Assembly: GCA_030649165.1 (NCBI GenBank)
Contig: JAUSGG010000072.1
Coordinates: 1 to 62,542, forward strand
Reading direction: 5' to 3'
Length of the DNA: 62,542 nucleotides
Source: Armatimonadota bacterium
GTDB lineage: Bacteria > Armatimonadota > UBA5829 > JAUSEB01
A program made the translations under genes and the position numbers. The notes under the pieces are model-generated. The model was given only the letters and a program-made list of their open reading frames with translations, was not told the DNA's origin and ran no database searches. This document shows, piece by piece, positions 1-7,087 of this stretch. Position 1 is the stretch's first letter. Each line of letters opens with the position of its first letter.

Positions 1-1
1 C

Positions 2-835
2 TGGATGACCCTCGGCAGCCACGACCACGCGCACCTGCGCAAATTCGTCCTGCGTATGTACTGGGACGACGAGGAAACCCCGAGCGTGGAAGTCCCAATC
101 GGCGATTTCTTCGGAATGGGCCACGGGATGTACATGAAGCACACGTCCCTTCCGCTGCAGACCAACACCAGAGAGGGCAGGGGGATGAACTGCTTCTTCC
201 CGATGCCGTTCGAAAAACGCGCCCGTGTGACGTTTACGAACGAGAGCGATCAGCCGTCCAGGCACGTTTACTTCTATTTCGACTATGAGACCTACGATGA
301 GCTGGAGCAAGACCTGGGCCGTTTCCACGCCTCCTGGCGCAGGGAGAACAAGACTCAGGGCGTGACGGGCAATGGCATGAATCTCGATGGAAAAGACAAT
401 TACGTCATCCTTGAGGCCGAGGGTAAGGGGCAATACGTGGGCTGCAACCTCAACATCGACGCGCCGATACCCGGATGGTACGGTGAAGGTGACGATATGA
501 TCTTCATCGACGGTGAGCCATGGCCGCCGCGGCTGCACGGCACCGGGACCGAGGACTATTTCAACACCGCCTTTTGTCCGAACGAGGAGTTCAACGGCCC
601 GTACGCGGGACTGACGCTCGCGGAGAACAAGAATTGGTCGGGCAAATCGACGATGTACCGGTTCCACGTCGAGGACCCGATCACGTTCGAGAAGTCCATC
701 AAAGTCACCATCGAGCACGGCCACGCCAATGATCTGGCTAACGACTACTCGAGCACGGCCTATTGGTATCAGACCGAGCCGCACAAGCCCTTGCCGAAGC
801 TGCCGCCGAGCGCGGAGAGGCTGCCCGGGGACTAA
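2..835 (+). CDS. GH172 (DUF2961) family protein, 5' end cut by window
   Basis: The reading frame is already open at the first base of the window, so the N-terminal part lies outside it. The visible 277 or so residues match the C-terminal two thirds of the DUF2961/GH172 family, whose characterised members hydrolyse or rearrange furanosides such as difructose anhydride and arabinofuranosides. The family signature HGTGTEDYF is present about 178 residues in; its Glu belongs to the active site in characterised members. A methionine at base 5 is unlikely to be the true start because the family normally has about 100 more residues before this point. The substrate cannot be told from sequence. The next gene is on the opposite strand. 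Confidence 0.85.
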   Translation, partial: WMTLGSHDHAHLRKFVLRMYWDDEETPSVEVPIGDFFGMGHGMYMKHTSLPLQTNTREGRGMNCFFPMPFEKRARVTFTNESDQPSRHVYFYFDYETYDELEQDLGRFHASWRRENKTQGVTGNGMNLDGKDNYVILEAEGKGQYVGCNLNIDAPIPGWYGEGDDMIFIDGEPWPPRLHGTGTEDYFNTAFCPNEEFNGPYAGLTLAENKNWSGKSTMYRFHVEDPITFEKSIKVTIEHGHANDLANDYSSTAYWYQTEPHKPLPKLPPSAERLPGD

Positions 836-845
836 GGCTGGTTCA

Positions 846-890
846 GGGAAGAACGCAGATGAACGCCGATTTCCGCAGATGAATGCGGAT
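846..890. repeat. Period-10 tandem array
   Basis: Four imperfect 10-base units of the type CGCAGATGAA follow the GH172 gene. The same unit, reverse complemented, recurs near 42.08 kb. The array does not code for anything recognisable. Confidence 0.7.
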
Positions 891-967
891 GGGGGTTGGT
901 TCGCGCGTAGGATGGCCGAAATATCAAAGAGGGCCAGAAGTGTTTCTTCCGGCCCTCCGTGCTCATT

Positions 968-1270
968 CTACCGGTAGACTCTCCGCTCCGCGAGCAGACG
1001 TAACGTAAGCCGCACGAGGGTGAAGACACAGCCCGAATCAATCAGGAACGGTAGCCAGAAATACGGACGCAAGGCACCGATGGGAGATAGGCCAAGCGAC
1101 ATCGACCCCGCAATACCGCCGACTAATGCGGCCATAGACGGCGCGTGCTCAGAAGGATCGAACGACCTCTTGTTGACGAAGCCACGGTACAGGCAATAGC
1201 AGTTGAATGCTGTAAGCGCCGCGGCCAGAAGGAACAGGAGTCCGGATACAATCCAGCGAGCCATCATCAT
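968..1270 (-). CDS. Small integral membrane protein
   Basis: This 100-residue protein begins with three consecutive ATG codons and has a strongly hydrophobic first helix (residues 4-26). Two further hydrophobic stretches follow at about 43-60 and 66-88, and the tail is basic. I do not recognise the family. It stands alone between a plus-strand GH172 gene and a minus-strand sugar isomerase, with no clear Shine-Dalgarno. The membrane topology is the main evidence that it is real, because the plus-strand frames across it look like shadows. Confidence 0.5.
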   Translation of the reverse strand: MMMARWIVSGLLFLLAAALTAFNCYCLYRGFVNKRSFDPSEHAPSMAALVGGIAGSMSLGLSPIGALRPYFWLPFLIDSGCVFTLVRLTLRLLAERRVYR

Positions 1271-1324
1271 GGTTTGCTTCTTCTGCCTCTAAGCAGTCAG
1301 CAGACCGGAATCGGACCTACTGAT

Positions 1325-1345
1325 TGCCGTTAGCTGAAAGCTGAT
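1325..1345. repeat. Short period-7 array (AGCTGAA type)
   Basis: Two to three degenerate units of the AGCTGAA/GGCTGAC heptamer family lie downstream of the isomerase gene. A longer version of the same family is found after the heparinase gene near 58.9 kb. Confidence 0.4.
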
Positions 1346-1399
1346 CGCCGAGACCCTGGCTGACACTTTATTCACCGCTCGCCGATCATTGCTCACAAC

Positions 1400-2311
1400 T
1401 CATATCCGCGCCCAGGCTTGGTTCAGCGTCCGCTTTGCGTTCGCGACTACTGCAGCGGTAGTCTCACCCAGGGCCGCAATCGGCTTCACTTCGAAGCTCA
1501 CCGGCTTTGGGGTCTTGCCGTCCAGATAACCGATCTCCAGCAACACTCGCAGGAACTCGGCCAGCTCAGGCACGCCGTTCTCGCCTCCCTTGATCCCGAA
1601 CCGTGGGTGCTCGTCGCCATAAGCAGGATGGTCGGGGTCGCGCATAACGCAGTTGCCGATGTGGATGTGCCCGATATGGTCCTTCGCGATAGTCAGGCAT
1701 TCCCTGCTCGTCTCGCCGAGGAGCGGCAGGTGGCTCAGGTCCAGCATCAGCCCAAAGTTGGGGCATTCGGCCTTCACGGCTTCAGCTACTTTCACAGCCT
1801 CGCTGGTCGGGCCGATCAGCGCGTTCTTGCCGTAGGCGACTCGGTCGAACGTTTCCAGGGCGATCGGCATTCTCCGTTTGCCGCAAATCTGCTTCAACGA
1901 GTCGATCAGCAGTTCCTTCGCCTTTGCCCGGCCCCCCTCACCGGGGTCTTTCCCCGCCAACACCGCCAAACCCCGCGCGCCCATCTCGTAGGCCTCGTCC
2001 ACACACGCCTTGACCTGGTCGATTGCCTTCTTTCGCTCGGCAGGATCTTCGGCGTTCAAGCTCAGCTTCTGGGTCAGAAGCGCGGGCTGCGCGCCGTAGG
2101 CGACGCTCATTCCCGCGTGCTCCAAGAGGTCCTTGGCCTTCTGACGGACCTCGGGGTCTTTCATCCACGTGATCTCAACGAGGGTGAAATAGTCATCGGC
2201 GGCGATCTCGGCCAGGGTCTCCAGAATCGGGCCCTCACCCTTTATCGTCTGCGGGTAGGCCATGAAGTGTATCAGGCCAACGTCCATATACTTGTACATC
2301 GATTCGTTCAT
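1400..2311 (-). CDS. Sugar phosphate isomerase/epimerase, TIM barrel
   Basis: A 303-residue xylose-isomerase-like TIM-barrel protein (AP_endonuc_2 fold). Metal-site motifs seen are ALETFD (beta-strand Glu), LMLDLSHLP (Asp and His) and HIHIGNC, plus a late SFEVKP Glu. These proteins interconvert ketoses, or act as inosose dehydratase or isomerase, in the cytoplasm. The gene follows iolB on the same strand, 75 bases away, so a role in myo-inositol or uronate breakdown (IolE- or IolI-like) is a reasonable inference. Sequence alone does not distinguish these from other isomerases. The ATG has only a weak upstream AAGGAGCAAGG-like Shine-Dalgarno. Confidence 0.85.
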   Translation of the reverse strand: MNESMYKYMDVGLIHFMAYPQTIKGEGPILETLAEIAADDYFTLVEITWMKDPEVRQKAKDLLEHAGMSVAYGAQPALLTQKLSLNAEDPAERKKAIDQVKACVDEAYEMGARGLAVLAGKDPGEGGRAKAKELLIDSLKQICGKRRMPIALETFDRVAYGKNALIGPTSEAVKVAEAVKAECPNFGLMLDLSHLPLLGETSRECLTIAKDHIGHIHIGNCVMRDPDHPAYGDEHPRFGIKGGENGVPELAEFLRVLLEIGYLDGKTPKPVSFEVKPIAALGETTAAVVANAKRTLNQAWARI

Positions 2312-2336
2312 TGCCCTTGCTCCTTAATGGTCGTCA

Positions 2337-2380
2337 CCAGTCGGACATGTCGGACAGGTCAGACGAGTCGGACTGATACT
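2337..2380. repeat. Period-9 tandem array (GTCGGACAG type)
   Basis: Four to five imperfect 9-base units of the type GTCGGACAT/GTCGGACAG fill the gap between iolB and the isomerase. The complementary array occurs at 50.76-50.82 kb, just upstream of xerC. Confidence 0.75.
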
Positions 2381-2386
2381 TGACAG

Positions 2387-3211
2387 CTAGACTGTGCTCT
2401 TCACCCACGCGTGCTTGGGATCGTCCGACCAGGTTCCGAACTCGCGGGTTTCTCCTGCCAACACCCAAACGTAAAGCATTCTATAGCCGGGGCCGGCGAC
2501 CACCGGATGATATCCGAAGGGAATTGCGACCGTCGTGCCGTCTTCCAGCGGTATGCCGATGTCCAACTGGCCCGGCGAATCCTCCCCGCTGTAGATACGC
2601 TGCATCCCGAAGCCCTGCGGCGGGTCAAAGACGAAGAAGTACACTTCCTCCATCAACTTCTCCTGGCCCTTGCTCACGTCGTGCTTGTGGGGCGGCGCGC
2701 TGGACCAGTTGCCGGGTGGGTTCAGGGTCTCGCCGATCAGAAGCATATCCGCATCGACGTTGTCGTGGATCGACGTGTTCACGCTTCGCTGCCAGTTGCC
2801 GCCGCCGACGGTCTTGACCATAACGCCGTCCGTTCCGACCAATTGGGGTTTCGAGTCCTTCTTTGAAGGCGCGGCTGCCACAACGATGTCCGCGTTATCC
2901 GTGTCGGCCGTAACCGTGAAGCTCGAATTGCGGGGCACATAGACCATAGTCGGCAGACCGGAGAAGGCGTTGTCGCGCTCGCCAACCTTATCGAACCTGA
3001 CCTCGCCGGCCGGGCTTTTGATCGACACGGACACCTTACCTCCGAGAATATCGACAACCATTTCATCCGAGCCGGTCTGCAGTTGCATTGTCTTGCCGGT
3101 TGCTCCAAATATCATTCGGCCGAACGAAAGATGCTTCAGCCCAGACTGGCCTTTGGTGACGATCCATTTGAACTCACCTGGAGTAGGATCGGATTTGTAG
3201 ACTAGGTTCAA
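2387..3211 (-). CDS. iolB: 5-deoxy-glucuronate isomerase
   Basis: IolB isomerises 5-deoxy-D-glucuronate to 2-deoxy-5-keto-gluconate in myo-inositol catabolism; it is a cytoplasmic bicupin. The C-terminal half carries the family pattern: PPHKHD (metal-binding His), LMEEVYFF, GFGMQRIY, FGYHPVVAGPGYRMLY and WVLAG, ending near DPKHAWV. I choose the TTG start that gives 274 residues, because a perfect AGGAGG lies 9 bases upstream. This matches the usual IolB length of about 270. The longer open frame upstream contains that Shine-Dalgarno and is not family sequence. It is followed by a sugar isomerase on the same strand, which supports an inositol-type pathway. Confidence 0.9.
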   Translation of the reverse strand: MNLVYKSDPTPGEFKWIVTKGQSGLKHLSFGRMIFGATGKTMQLQTGSDEMVVDILGGKVSVSIKSPAGEVRFDKVGERDNAFSGLPTMVYVPRNSSFTVTADTDNADIVVAAAPSKKDSKPQLVGTDGVMVKTVGGGNWQRSVNTSIHDNVDADMLLIGETLNPPGNWSSAPPHKHDVSKGQEKLMEEVYFFVFDPPQGFGMQRIYSGEDSPGQLDIGIPLEDGTTVAIPFGYHPVVAGPGYRMLYVWVLAGETREFGTWSDDPKHAWVKSTV

Positions 3212-3330
3212 TGAAACAGTCCTCCTGACTAGGCTAAGGCAGGCGCAAACCCGCCTGCTCCGGTTGGCATGGTAGAGCACGGGGGAGGGGAGTGTCAAGG
3301 GAAGGGTAAGAGTTCAGAAATGGAGAGAAC

Positions 3331-3371
3331 TTTCACCCTCACCCTCACCCTCTCCCTCAAGGGAGAGGGGA
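3331..3371. repeat. Dispersed palindromic C/G-rich repeat
   Basis: TTTCACCCTCACCC is followed by the hairpin CCCTCTCC-CTCAAG-GGAGAGGG. At least ten copies or relatives occur in this window, always between genes. No U-tract follows, so it is a REP-like element rather than a plain terminator. Confidence 0.8.
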
Positions 3372-3471
3372 TTGCGCTCGTGCTTTCCCAAAGGGTGAGC
3401 AGCGAAGAGAGTCGTACCGACCATTCCTGAACTGTTACAGGGAAGGTTGTCAGGTTTTATAGGTTTGGTTC

Positions 3472-5316
3472 TTAGGGTCTTGGGGATTGCGCAGCGCCCG
3501 ATGGTGGATTATGGCCGGGAGTTGGTGTCATCTCGTCAATCCAGCGGTACCGTATCGTAGGGAACCAGAACTGGACAGGCTCCGGGACGTCTTGGATTGT
3601 AAACGTGAATCGATAGTCTCCGATGGACAATAGTTCCCCTCGAAGGGTCAGCAGGGAAGGGGCAAGGTCGCGCAGGTTTTTCGCCTTGGAGGCGGTGAAC
3701 TTGTTGAAGTGAGCCAGTTGTTCGGCGCTTAGCTCCGATAGAGCGAGCCCCGATGAAGACATCACTCTCTCCCACTGTAGTTTGTCGAGAAGTGAGCAGG
3801 TCCGCAGCAGCTCGCGGTGGAACTCCATGGTTCCTTCGATATTGCTGCCCTGAAAATCCTTATCGCACGCTATGTTGGCCTTGAATTGGTCCTCGGTTAG
3901 ATTCGCAAGTCCCATCAGGTCCTCTATGTCCAACGTCCGGGTCTCCTTAAGCGTCTTGCGCCACGCTTCTACCCACACTTCCGGGATCAACTGTTTGCGA
4001 TAAGTGAACCAATCCCTGCTCCAGAACTCCACAATCGTACGCGGCTTGTCCCAATTGTAACGGTAGCCCCGCGTGATCTCATCGATGAGCTTCTGTGCGG
4101 ACGTTTCTTCCGCGGGGATCTTGGCTTGGCCTCTTGGTTTGAAGAAATAGTCGGACACGATGTTCAGCTCAGCCGACTCAGAGAGCGCCCAAAGGAGGTC
4201 TGTAAACTCGGCTCTGTTTTCAGTCTTCAGACTTGTCCTCTTGCTCAGCGCCGGATCGTCTTCGGGATGTTCGAGCTGAGACTCACCAGTATCCATCTTC
4301 TGCCATTCTGCCATTTGCTCACGGCGATAACCCGCCGTCAGGTCTTTCTTCACCTGCTCCGTAAACTCGCCACCCGCCATTCTGTGGAGGAAGTAATTGC
4401 CGATGACGCCGGCCAGCTTACTGTCCGGGTCGTTTAATTCAAAATCGAGAGCGTCGTACTCGCTATCTCCCCAGCCGCCGCAGATACGACCAAGCCGCCA
4501 GCGACGAAGAGAGTCCTTCACGAGATGCGTTCCCCAGTTGACGCGGAGGGTAATGCCCTCCAGCCGGCTGCGAAAGTCGTCCGGCAGAACGCCTTTTCTT
4601 GCAGGATCCAGCTTGAGACTCCAGGTATTGGATACGCCTATAAGCCGGGCAAGCGCTTCACTGCCTTCGGGTGAGAGATCCATTCCTCGAATCGCTGCTT
4701 CTTCACCCGCCACAAGCGCTTCCTTTACCGATGGGACCGCGCGGAAAAGCCTGTCCAGCGCCGGCGCCATGCCATTGACCCTCATCACGTAGCTATAAGG
4801 ATTGTCCTGCTTCAGCTTTTCGAGCTCGGTTTCGCTGAGGGTTCGCGAGTCGGCTATCTTATCGAGAGCTTCCAGGCATTGCTTTCGACATTGCGCTTCT
4901 TGCTGTTCCTCCCTCGCCTGGGCTTCGGCTAAGAACTTCTGTACGGCGTACAAACGGTATCCGGGAGGTTCGTGCTTATCTTTGCTCCACGTGAATTTCA
5001 TAACACGGGCCATCGAGTTCATGAGGTTGACGAGTGGGACGTCCTTCACGGAGATGATCATCTTCCGATCACGCACCTGCCAGTCATCGAGGCTTTGCCC
5101 CGCCGTCAGCGTGACGCCTGTCATCTTACTGAGGTCGGCCAGGATCGTTTTGACCCTCTGTTCATTCGCCCGATAGGTAACCTTTTGAAGCAGTCGCGAA
5201 TCGGAATTCCCACCTACGTCTGCGGTGGGAGCCGGGGCGGGGTCAGCGACACAACGGCCGACGAAAAGCACGGCCATTAGCGCCAAAATGGATGCAGATA
5301 TCTTGATTCCTCCCAC
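3472..5316 (-). CDS. Exported protein with an N-terminal STN/secretin-like domain
   Basis: The 614-residue product begins with a Sec-type signal peptide (hydrophobic residues 6-20, followed by a polar Ala/Pro-rich stretch). Residues 40-125 read like the short STN/secretin N-domain (Q-R-V-K-T-I-L-A-D-L, then M-T-G-V-T-L and V-K-D-V-P-L). The rest is charged, helical and unrecognised. The gene starts four bases after the lgt stop, so it is translationally linked to lgt. The annotated GTG overlaps a GGGAGG, so the start is uncertain by a few codons. Membership of a secretion or pilus machine is only a hint from the STN-like part. Confidence 0.6.
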   Translation of the reverse strand: MGGIKISASILALMAVLFVGRCVADPAPAPTADVGGNSDSRLLQKVTYRANEQRVKTILADLSKMTGVTLTAGQSLDDWQVRDRKMIISVKDVPLVNLMNSMARVMKFTWSKDKHEPPGYRLYAVQKFLAEAQAREEQQEAQCRKQCLEALDKIADSRTLSETELEKLKQDNPYSYVMRVNGMAPALDRLFRAVPSVKEALVAGEEAAIRGMDLSPEGSEALARLIGVSNTWSLKLDPARKGVLPDDFRSRLEGITLRVNWGTHLVKDSLRRWRLGRICGGWGDSEYDALDFELNDPDSKLAGVIGNYFLHRMAGGEFTEQVKKDLTAGYRREQMAEWQKMDTGESQLEHPEDDPALSKRTSLKTENRAEFTDLLWALSESAELNIVSDYFFKPRGQAKIPAEETSAQKLIDEITRGYRYNWDKPRTIVEFWSRDWFTYRKQLIPEVWVEAWRKTLKETRTLDIEDLMGLANLTEDQFKANIACDKDFQGSNIEGTMEFHRELLRTCSLLDKLQWERVMSSSGLALSELSAEQLAHFNKFTASKAKNLRDLAPSLLTLRGELLSIGDYRFTFTIQDVPEPVQFWFPTIRYRWIDEMTPTPGHNPPSGAAQSPRP

Positions 5317-5319
5317 AGC

Positions 5320-6087
5320 CTATCTTCCCCTCCCGTCCTTGGCGCGGGGGCGTCCTCTCATGGTAAACAGCGCGACCGCGGCGACGAGCAATATCAGTAC
5401 GCTCGCGATCTGCGCCTGGGTCAGACCGAAAGCCAGAACGTCGGCTGTCGCGCCTTTTCTGAGATTCTCGACCAGAAACCTGTACACGCTGTACAGCGCC
5501 AGGTACGCGGCGAATACATAGCCCCGCGGCTTGTTCCACCTCTCCACCATCACCAGCGCAAGGTAGATCAGAAAGCTCGCGGCAGCCGAGTAAAGCTGAG
5601 TAGGATGCCGCGCGAGGTCGTCCAGAACAGGGAACCTGACGCCCCACGGCAGGTTGGTCGGTACGCCGTAGCAGCAGCCGTTGAGGAAACAGCCGATCCG
5701 GGTGACAGCGTAAGCGAGCGCGAGTGACGGCGCCAGCAAGTCCGCTATCATCATAAACGGAATGCGCTTTGCGCGCGCGTAAGCACAAGCGGCGCCGATG
5801 GCGAACAGGATTCCTCCGTGAAACGACAGTCCGCCCTGCCACACGCTTAGGATTTCGCCCATGTGACCGCGAAATTCGGCCCAGTTCAGCAGGATAAAGA
5901 CCAACCTGGAGCCGACTATCCCCGCCAAAAGCGAATAGAGGCACACGTCAATAACAGCGCCGGCATCCATGCCGCGCTTTTTCGCGGCGCGCACGGCGCG
6001 GTACAACCCGAGCAGGAACCCGATCATCATCATCACGCCGTAAGATCGGAACGGAAGCGGACCTAGTTGGAAGAGTATGGGACGCAT
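5320..6087 (-). CDS. lgt: Prolipoprotein diacylglyceryl transferase
   Basis: Lgt transfers diacylglycerol from phosphatidylglycerol to the lipobox Cys of prelipoproteins at the inner membrane. The 255-residue protein has the expected seven-helix hydrophobic pattern. The key features are the periplasmic HGG (His90), the signature TRIGCFLNGCCYG (from residue 129) and the C-terminal YRFLVE. The signature carries Cys where the E. coli enzyme has N-F-N, a variant found in several phyla. It lies directly downstream of lspA on the same strand (8 bases), so the two lipoprotein-maturation steps are cotranscribed. Confidence 0.95.
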   Translation of the reverse strand: MRPILFQLGPLPFRSYGVMMMIGFLLGLYRAVRAAKKRGMDAGAVIDVCLYSLLAGIVGSRLVFILLNWAEFRGHMGEILSVWQGGLSFHGGILFAIGAACAYARAKRIPFMMIADLLAPSLALAYAVTRIGCFLNGCCYGVPTNLPWGVRFPVLDDLARHPTQLYSAAASFLIYLALVMVERWNKPRGYVFAAYLALYSVYRFLVENLRKGATADVLAFGLTQAQIASVLILLVAAVALFTMRGRPRAKDGRGR

Positions 6088-6095
6088 ATTGATCG

Positions 6096-6623
6096 TCAGT
6101 TGTCAGTTGATGGTTGGCGAGGCGCTGCGATCCAGTATACCAAGAGCAACCCCCCGCCGAGTGTCACCGCGGCGTCCGCCAGGTTGAACACCGGCCAGGG
6201 GTGAAAGTCGAGAAAGTCGAACACCGCGCCGATAGTAAGACGGTCGATCAAGTTCCCTGTTGCTCCGCCGAGTAGAAGGCCCAGCGCGACTGCCAGCAGC
6301 CTGCTTCTCGATCTCTGCAGCCTGAACTTTACTAAGGCGAAAACGACGACCAGGCTGATCAGCGCCAGCAGATGCCCCCAGTTTTGAAGAATCCCGAAAG
6401 CGGCCCCGGGATTGCTCTCCGGGGTAATGTCGAAAACGCCGGGAATGACGGTCACGGAACCACCCGAAGGCACGAAAACCCGTACGAGCACTTTGCTCGC
6501 CTGATCGGCGATCAGCGCCCCAAGGGCCGTGAAGTAAAACTCTCGCCTGCCGCGGCCATCCTGGCCGGGTGGGGGCGCGCGTTCTACCCGAGTTCCTCGA
6601 CTATGTCCTGGCAATCTATGCAA
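6096..6623 (-). CDS. lspA: Lipoprotein signal peptidase II
   Basis: LspA removes the signal peptide from diacylated prolipoproteins in the inner membrane. The conserved blocks are NPGAAFG (residues 71-77), GNLIDR with catalytic Asp127, and FNLADAAVTLG with catalytic Asp150; four hydrophobic helices are evident. The frame overlaps the 3' end of the traR/dksA-like gene by 40 bases. The first in-frame start is a TTG without a convincing Shine-Dalgarno, so the N-terminus is uncertain. The last codons (QPSTDN) and the TGA stop are supplied by a period-7 repeat array. Confidence 0.92.
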   Translation of the reverse strand: MHRLPGHSRGTRVERAPPPGQDGRGRREFYFTALGALIADQASKVLVRVFVPSGGSVTVIPGVFDITPESNPGAAFGILQNWGHLLALISLVVVFALVKFRLQRSRSRLLAVALGLLLGGATGNLIDRLTIGAVFDFLDFHPWPVFNLADAAVTLGGGLLLVYWIAAPRQPSTDN

Positions 6624-6964
6624 AGGGTCGCGTAAGGGATCGCCTTCAACCGTTCAGGGATTATCATTCCGCGGCAGCGGTCGCAGGCGCCGTACGTGCC
6701 GTCCTCTATCTTCCGCAAGGCTTCGTCTATCTGAGCCAGCAGGAAGTTGATGTTCTCGTCAAGGGCGAGGTCCTTCGTGCGGCTCTCAGTCTCGGTGGCC
6801 GCGTCCGCGGGATGATTGTCGTAGTCGGCGCTCTCGCTGACCTCGTCCCCCTCACTCGCCGAGCTGTTCCGCATATCTATACGGCGCTCTTTCTCCTGAA
6901 GGCGCTGTTTCTCTTTCAGGAGGATTTCCTTGAACTTCGCAAAGTCGATTTTTGAGCTGATCAT
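6584..6964 (-). CDS. TraR/DksA-family zinc-finger protein (YteA-like)
   Basis: The 126-residue product has an N-terminal coiled coil rich in Lys/Glu, the YteA-type block YDNHPADAATE, and a C-terminal four-cysteine zinc finger (CDRC and CIDC, about residues 94-118). Family members bind RNA polymerase through its secondary channel and modulate initiation; YteA-type proteins are less studied. I choose the ATG preceded by GGGGGC rather than the TTG five codons upstream. It sits between ileS and lspA on the same strand, a neighbourhood also common in Gram-positive bacteria. Confidence 0.85.
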   Translation of the reverse strand: MISSKIDFAKFKEILLKEKQRLQEKERRIDMRNSSASEGDEVSESADYDNHPADAATETESRTKDLALDENINFLLAQIDEALRKIEDGTYGACDRCRGMIIPERLKAIPYATLCIDCQDIVEELG

Positions 6965-6990
6965 GGGATTTGCCCCCAATTCGGACCGCC

Positions 6991-7057
6991 CCCTAACCCC
7001 CTCCTAAGAGGAGGGGGGACTCCCTCTCCTTTCAGGAGAGGGCTGGGGTGAGGTTCC
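6991..7057. repeat. Twin-hairpin palindromic repeat
   Basis: A bipartite element with two adjacent stems, CCCCTCC-TAAG-AGGAGGGG and CCCTCTCC-TTTC-AGGAGAGGG, closed by CCTAACC-type and GGTGAGGTT termini. Related copies lie at 16.3, 59.0 and 60.3 kb. It lies between ileS and the traR/dksA-like gene. Confidence 0.8.
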
Positions 7058-7066
7058 GTCTGCGGT

Positions 7067-7087
7067 TTCAACCTTCAACTCTCAACG
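7067..7087. repeat. Period-7 array overlapping the ileS stop
   Basis: On the minus strand the sequence GTTGAGAGTTGAAGGTTGAA gives the last two ileS codons, its TGA stop, and then further heptamers. An identical arrangement (Val-Glu-Ser-stop) ends the oxidoreductase gene at 21.8 kb. Confidence 0.7.

Noticed and set aside
1418-2383. 321-residue plus-strand frame opposite the sugar isomerase
   Set aside because: Shadow of a clear TIM-barrel gene on the minus strand.
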